Below the pieces are notes generated by a model. It was not told where the DNA came from, did no database searches, and saw only the letters and a program-made list of their open reading frames with translations. Of a stretch of 64,000 bases of DNA, positions 60,055-64,000 are shown piece by piece (the stretch's first letter is position 1; every line of letters begins with the position of its first letter). A program made the translations under genes and the position numbers. The DNA is from Pseudomonadota bacterium. Lineage in GTDB: Bacteria; Pseudomonadota; Gammaproteobacteria; Ga0077536. Location of the stretch: contig JADJYF010000015.1 of the NCBI GenBank assembly GCA_016719885.1, positions 1 through 64,000 on the forward strand, given 5' to 3'.

Positions 60055-61320
60055 ATGATTTCAGAAGCCGGGTACCAGCGTCATCACAGTGTGCCGGTGC
60101 AGATCGGCGACATCACCGTCGGCGGCGAGGCGCCGGTGGTCGTGCAATCCATGACCAATACCGACACGGCCGATGCACTCGGCACCGCCAAGCAGGTGCA
60201 GGCGCTGGCGGCGGCCGGCTCGGAACTGGTGCGGATCACGGTCAATACCGAAGACGCCGCGCGCCAAGTGGCGCGCATCCGCGACCTGCTCGATGCCATG
60301 GGTTGCCGCGTGCCGCTGGTCGGTGACTTCCATTACAACGGCCACCTGCTGCTGACCAAGTATCCCGATTGCGCCGAGGCCCTGGCCAAGTACCGCATCA
60401 ATCCCGGCAATGTCGGCTTCGGGCGCAAGAAGGACAACCAGTTCGCGACCATGATCGAAGTCGCCATCGCACGCGACAAGCCGGTGCGCATCGGCGTCAA
60501 CTGGGGCAGTCTCGATCCCGCGCTGGTCGCGCAGATGATGGATGACAACGCCAAGCTCGCCGAACCGCGCGACGTCAAGGCCGTCACGCGCGAAGCGCTG
60601 ATCCTGTCGGCCTTGAACAGCGCCGCCAAGGCCGAGGAAATCGGCCTGCCGCGCAACCGCATCATCCTGTCGTGCAAGGTCAGTGACGTGCAGGACTTGA
60701 TCGCGGTCTACACCGAACTCGCCTCGCGCTGCAATTACGCCCTGCATCTCGGTCTGACCGAGGCCGGCATGGGCTCCAAGGGCATGGTGGCGTCGGCCGC
60801 CGCCATGGGCATTCTTCTGCAACGAGGCATAGGCGACACCATCCGCGTATCGCTCACGCCCGAACCGGGCGGCGATCGCACCAAGGAAGTCATCGTCGCG
60901 CAGGAACTGCTGCAGACCATGGGCATGCGCTCGTTCACGCCGCTGGTGACGGCCTGCCCCGGCTGCGGCCGCACCACCAGCACGGTGTTCCAGGAACTGG
61001 CCGGCGACATCCAGGCCTATGTGCGCACGCAGATGCCGGCCTGGAGCAAGACCTATCCCGGCGTGGAATCAATGACGCTGGCGGTGATGGGTTGCGTGGT
61101 CAACGGCCCCGGCGAGAGCAAGCACGCCGATATCGGCATCAGCCTGCCCGGCACCGGCGAAGCGCCATCGGCGCCGGTATTCGTGGACGGCGAGAAGTAC
61201 ACCACGCTGCGCGGCGACAACATCGCCAACGAATTCAAGGCCATTCTCAATTCCTACGTCGATGCGCGTTACGGCACGGGGGCGCCGCTCGCCGCCAAGG
61301 AAGACGCGTCCGCGGCTTGA
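60055..61320 (+). CDS. ispG: 4-hydroxy-3-methylbut-2-enyl diphosphate synthase
   Basis: 421 residues. TIM-barrel signatures VVVQSMTNTDTADA and YRINPGNVGFGRKKD; [4Fe-4S] cysteines in TACPGCGRTTS and MGCVVNGPGES. Seventh step of the MEP pathway, using ferredoxin or flavodoxin as electron donor. ATG at 60055 is chosen over an upstream in-frame TTG because it starts at the homology and lies downstream of the promoter. Confidence 0.96.
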   Translation: MISEAGYQRHHSVPVQIGDITVGGEAPVVVQSMTNTDTADALGTAKQVQALAAAGSELVRITVNTEDAARQVARIRDLLDAMGCRVPLVGDFHYNGHLLLTKYPDCAEALAKYRINPGNVGFGRKKDNQFATMIEVAIARDKPVRIGVNWGSLDPALVAQMMDDNAKLAEPRDVKAVTREALILSALNSAAKAEEIGLPRNRIILSCKVSDVQDLIAVYTELASRCNYALHLGLTEAGMGSKGMVASAAAMGILLQRGIGDTIRVSLTPEPGGDRTKEVIVAQELLQTMGMRSFTPLVTACPGCGRTTSTVFQELAGDIQAYVRTQMPAWSKTYPGVESMTLAVMGCVVNGPGESKHADIGISLPGTGEAPSAPVFVDGEKYTTLRGDNIANEFKAILNSYVDARYGTGAPLAAKEDASAA

Positions 61321-61387
61321 GTCGGCCGCGCATCGAATTGTTCGCCATGTGCACGACGCGGCGTGCCTGCCGGAACGCCACCCGACC

Positions 61388-61912
61388 ATGTTGAACGCAC
61401 TGTGGGCGCTGCTGCGGGCATTCGGCGGCATCTGCATTTTCCACATCGCGCCCCAGGACCTGCCCCGTTCCACCACGCTGCTGGCGGTGACCACCGCCGG
61501 CAACATGTTGCTGTCGGTGATCATCTACGGACTGGAATCGTCGTTCGGCCAGTCGCTGTTCAAGGCCGTGCTCGAAACCGCTGTGCTGTATGCAGTGACC
61601 TTCATCCTGCTGTTCCTGCTTTCCTATGGACGGCGCTGGACGCAGACCGTGACGGCCCTCATGGGCTGTGGCACGCTGCTCGGTGCGATCGCGCTCACCA
61701 CCATGTTGCTGGCGCCGGTACTGCCGGCGGACCTTGGCCTGGCGCTGCTGCGTGTCAATTTCCTGCTCAACCTGCTGGTCATCGCGCACATCCTGCGCCA
61801 CGCCCTCGGCACCTGGTTCCTGGCCGGTCTGCTCATTGCTTTCGGTTACGCTCTGCTGTTGAACAAGGTCTTCATGCTCGCCGACGCGCTGCTCGGTACG
61901 GCACCGGCCTGA
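61388..61912 (+). CDS. Small integral membrane protein of unknown function
   Basis: 174 residues with about five hydrophobic helices: near residues 1-20, 30-50, 60-80, 90-115 and 120-165. Only short loops connect them, with a few conserved-looking residues (HIAPQDLP near the N-terminus). No motif that I recognise. It is 67 bases after ispG and 15 bases before mpl, so probably cotranscribed with one of them. Confidence 0.7.
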   Translation: MLNALWALLRAFGGICIFHIAPQDLPRSTTLLAVTTAGNMLLSVIIYGLESSFGQSLFKAVLETAVLYAVTFILLFLLSYGRRWTQTVTALMGCGTLLGAIALTTMLLAPVLPADLGLALLRVNFLLNLLVIAHILRHALGTWFLAGLLIAFGYALLLNKVFMLADALLGTAPA

Positions 61913-61927
61913 CGGACGACTCGCGAC

Positions 61928-63289
61928 ATGCACCTACACATCCTTGGCATTGGCGGCACCTTCATGGCGGGGGTGGCGCGACTGGCGGTGGAGTTGGGCC
62001 ACCGTGTGACCGGCGCCGACGCCAATCTCTATCCGCCCATGAGCGATCAGCTGGCGGCCCTGGGCGTGGAAGTCTTCAATGGCTACGACGCCGCCGCGCT
62101 GCAACCGGCGCCGGACCTGGTCATCATCGGCAATGCCTTGTCGCGCGGGAATCCGAGCGTCGAACACGTCTTGAGCAGTCGCCTGCCCTACACCTCGGGC
62201 CCGGCCTGGCTGCACGACGAGATCCTGCGTCATCGTCACGTGATCGCGGTCGCCGGTACGCACGGCAAGACCACCGTCACCAGTATCGTGACCTGGATGC
62301 TGGAGCACGGTGGCCTGGAGCCGGGCTTCCTGGTCGGTGGCGTGGTGGAGAACTTCGGCGTGTCGGCGCGTCTCGGCCGCGGCCGCGTGTTCGTGGTCGA
62401 AGCGGACGAGTACGACACCGCCTTTTTCGACAAGCGTTCGAAGTTCGTGCACTACGCGCCGAGCACGCTTTTGATCAACAACCTCGAATTCGATCACGCC
62501 GACATCTTTGCCGACCTCGACGCCATCAAGCGGCAGTTCCATCACCTGGTCCGCACGCTGCCGCGCGAGGCGCTGATCGTGTGCCCGACGCCCGACGAAG
62601 CTATCGACGCGCTGCTGGCCATGGGCGTGTGGTCACGCGTCACGCGCTTCGGCACGGGCGCGGACGCGGCCTGGCGCTACAGCTATGAGGGCGGCAGCGG
62701 CGAACTGACCATCGACGCGCCGAATGGCGAACAAGCGCGGGGCACGAGCCCGCTGCTCGGCGCGCATAACGCCCACAACGTCGCGGCGGCGGTGGCGGCC
62801 GTCGCCGACGTCGGCCTCGCACCGGCGCGCGCGCTCGAGGCCCTGACCGGCTTCGCCAACGTCAAGCGCCGCCTCGAGTTGCGCGGCACCGTGCGCGGCG
62901 TCAGTGTCTACGATGATTTTGCCCACCATCCAACCGCGATTGCCGCGACCATCGCCGCGCTGCGCAGCCGGGTCGCGCCACCGGGACGCATCATCGCGGT
63001 CAGTGAAATGCGCTCCAACACCATGCGCATGGGCGTGCACCGCGACACCCTGGCAGGCGCCTTTGCCGGCGCCGAGCGCAGCGCCCTGCTCGCGCCGCTC
63101 GATCTGCCGTGGGACATCGACGCCGCCTTCGCGCCGCTCGCCGGCCACCAGGTATTCCACGACAGCGGCGAACTGGTGGCGACGGTGGCGCAGTGGGCGC
63201 AAGCCGGTGACGCCTTGCTGGTCATGAGCAATGGCGGCTTCGACAACGTCCACGCGCGCCTGCTCGAAGCACTGGCAGCGCGGCCATGA
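61928..63289 (+). CDS. mpl: UDP-N-acetylmuramate:L-Ala-gamma-D-Glu-meso-DAP ligase
   Basis: 453 residues, Mur ligase family. N-terminal HILGIGGTFMAGVARLA, ATP loop VAGTHGKTTVTSIVTWML, then NLEFDHADIFADLDAIKRQF and the central GAHNAHNVAAAVAAV. The phrase YDDFAHHPTAIAATI is typical of Mpl/MurC. It reattaches recycled tripeptide to UDP-MurNAc in peptidoglycan recycling. The next gene overlaps it by four bases. Confidence 0.95.
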   Translation: MHLHILGIGGTFMAGVARLAVELGHRVTGADANLYPPMSDQLAALGVEVFNGYDAAALQPAPDLVIIGNALSRGNPSVEHVLSSRLPYTSGPAWLHDEILRHRHVIAVAGTHGKTTVTSIVTWMLEHGGLEPGFLVGGVVENFGVSARLGRGRVFVVEADEYDTAFFDKRSKFVHYAPSTLLINNLEFDHADIFADLDAIKRQFHHLVRTLPREALIVCPTPDEAIDALLAMGVWSRVTRFGTGADAAWRYSYEGGSGELTIDAPNGEQARGTSPLLGAHNAHNVAAAVAAVADVGLAPARALEALTGFANVKRRLELRGTVRGVSVYDDFAHHPTAIAATIAALRSRVAPPGRIIAVSEMRSNTMRMGVHRDTLAGAFAGAERSALLAPLDLPWDIDAAFAPLAGHQVFHDSGELVATVAQWAQAGDALLVMSNGGFDNVHARLLEALAARP

Positions 63290-63906
63290 ACGACACGCCT
63301 TCCGCTCTCGGTGGCGTGCCGCTGTTTCCGCTGCAGACGGTGCTCTTCCCGGGCAGCCTGTTGCCGCTCCGGATCTTCGAGGCGCGTTACCTCGACATGA
63401 TCAGCACCTCGCTGCGCCTTGGCCGCCCTTTCGGCATCGTGCCCATCCGCCTGGGTCGCGAGGTCGGCGCACCGGCCGATTTCTTTCCCTTTGGCACGCT
63501 GGCGGCCATCGAATCGTTCGACAAGGGCGCCGACGGCCTGCTGCATGTCAGCGTGCGCGGCAGCGAGCGCTTCCGCGTCGAGCAGCATGCGGTGCAGGCC
63601 GACCAGCTGACGGTCGCGGAGGTGGTGACGGTGCCGCCCGCCGCCGATCATGACGTACCGCGCGACCTCGCCTACCTGGCAAGCCTGCTCGAGGACATCT
63701 TCACCGCCAATGCCGAACACCTGCCGTATCGCGAGTTGCAGCTGAAGAGCGCACTGTGGGTGGCGTATCGCTTGGCCGAGTTGCTGCCGCTGCCGGCCGC
63801 CACCAAGGTCGCCGTGCTGCAGGCCGACGATGGCCTCGCCGCGCTGTCGCGCCTGGACGCGGGTATCCAGGCCGCCTCGTCTCCCGCCCCCAAGGGAACG
63901 CACTGA
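63286..63906 (+). CDS. LON substrate-binding domain protein
   Basis: 206 residues consisting of a single LON N-terminal (PUA-like) domain: VPLFPLQTVLFPGSLLPLRI then FEARYLDMI, with a C-terminal helical bundle (YRELQLKSALWVAYRLAELL). No ATPase or protease part. Stand-alone proteins of this type are common in Proteobacteria; their role is unknown, possibly substrate handling. Overlaps mpl by four bases. The window ends 94 bases after its stop, with nothing recognisable in that end piece. Confidence 0.85.
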   Translation: MNDTPSALGGVPLFPLQTVLFPGSLLPLRIFEARYLDMISTSLRLGRPFGIVPIRLGREVGAPADFFPFGTLAAIESFDKGADGLLHVSVRGSERFRVEQHAVQADQLTVAEVVTVPPAADHDVPRDLAYLASLLEDIFTANAEHLPYRELQLKSALWVAYRLAELLPLPAATKVAVLQADDGLAALSRLDAGIQAASSPAPKGTH

Positions 63907-64000
63907 CTTCGGTCCTGCACCACGACCCGTAGCGGTGCGTGTTGCTGCCGTCGGGAATCTGTGCGAACTTTAGCCCTACGCTGAGTCACCCTACGCGTCA

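Noticed and set aside
1..64000. CRISPR arrays, intact insertion sequences, rRNA genes, complete tRNAs.
   Set aside because: Looked for repeated spacers, transposase motifs with terminal repeats and RNA signatures; none seen apart from the remnants reported at the left end.

Overview
The window is a stretch of high-GC bacterial chromosome, densely packed with genes and most likely from a gammaproteobacterium. Pointers to that group are the neighbour pairs mutS-fdxA, prmB-aroC and metG/mrp-dcd, a full-length CysG, and sigma70-type promoters. The genus cannot be named from the sequence. Almost all genes look like ordinary, vertically maintained chromosome. The exception is the first 1.6 kb, which is less GC-rich and holds a decayed integron-type integrase and a damaged proline tRNA, the scar of an old mobile region.

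Layout. (1) 1-1600: eroded integrase and tRNA-Pro remnant. (2) 1.7-11.2 kb: accessory metabolism. A minus-strand block encodes a ketoacyl synthase, a phosphotriesterase-like hydrolase, a nitroreductase, an LLM monooxygenase and a hemerythrin hybrid histidine kinase; a class III CoA-transferase and an NnrU protein follow on the plus strand. (3) 11.2-27.5 kb: the most unusual part, a lipid locus that mixes hopanoid genes (one-step-type squalene synthase, hpnG, hpnA, hpnL, hpnH, hpnB, hpnM) with a complete 2-aminoethylphosphonate route (PEP mutase fused to a nucleotidyltransferase, phosphonopyruvate decarboxylase, AEP transaminase), a second nucleotidyltransferase, a 2OG-Fe oxygenase and a CDP-alcohol phosphatidyltransferase. 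dxs and mlaA are in the same stretch. (4) 27.5-36.9 kb: glcF, glcE, aroC, prmB and htpG on the minus strand; mutS and fdxA on the plus strand.

(5) 37.2-44.5 kb: a signalling module with a CHASE2 receptor Ser/Thr kinase, a PP2C phosphatase, an FHA protein and a convergent CHASE2 adenylate cyclase. (6) 44.5-50.3 kb: an MCE/MlaFED-type lipid transporter operon with a STAS protein, preceded by a GAF-SpoIIE-HATPase regulator that suggests partner-switch control. (7) 50.3-57.9 kb: housekeeping genes (nth, rnfB, metG, mrp, dcd, cysG, msrB) and a PilZ protein. (8) 58-64 kb: an OmpR-type response regulator, a ROK sugar kinase, ispG, a small membrane protein, mpl and a LON-domain protein.

How the parts may work together: dxs and ispG supply isoprenoid precursors, the squalene synthase makes squalene, and HpnH/HpnG/HpnA build the extended hopanoid side chain. 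The phosphonate genes make aminoethylphosphonate. The nucleotidyltransferases could activate it as a CMP ester, and the CDP-alcohol transferase could then attach it to a lipid alcohol. HpnL, HpnM and MlaA are plausible lipid-handling partners. The squalene-hopene cyclase gene is not in the window, so hopanoid synthesis must be completed by genes elsewhere.
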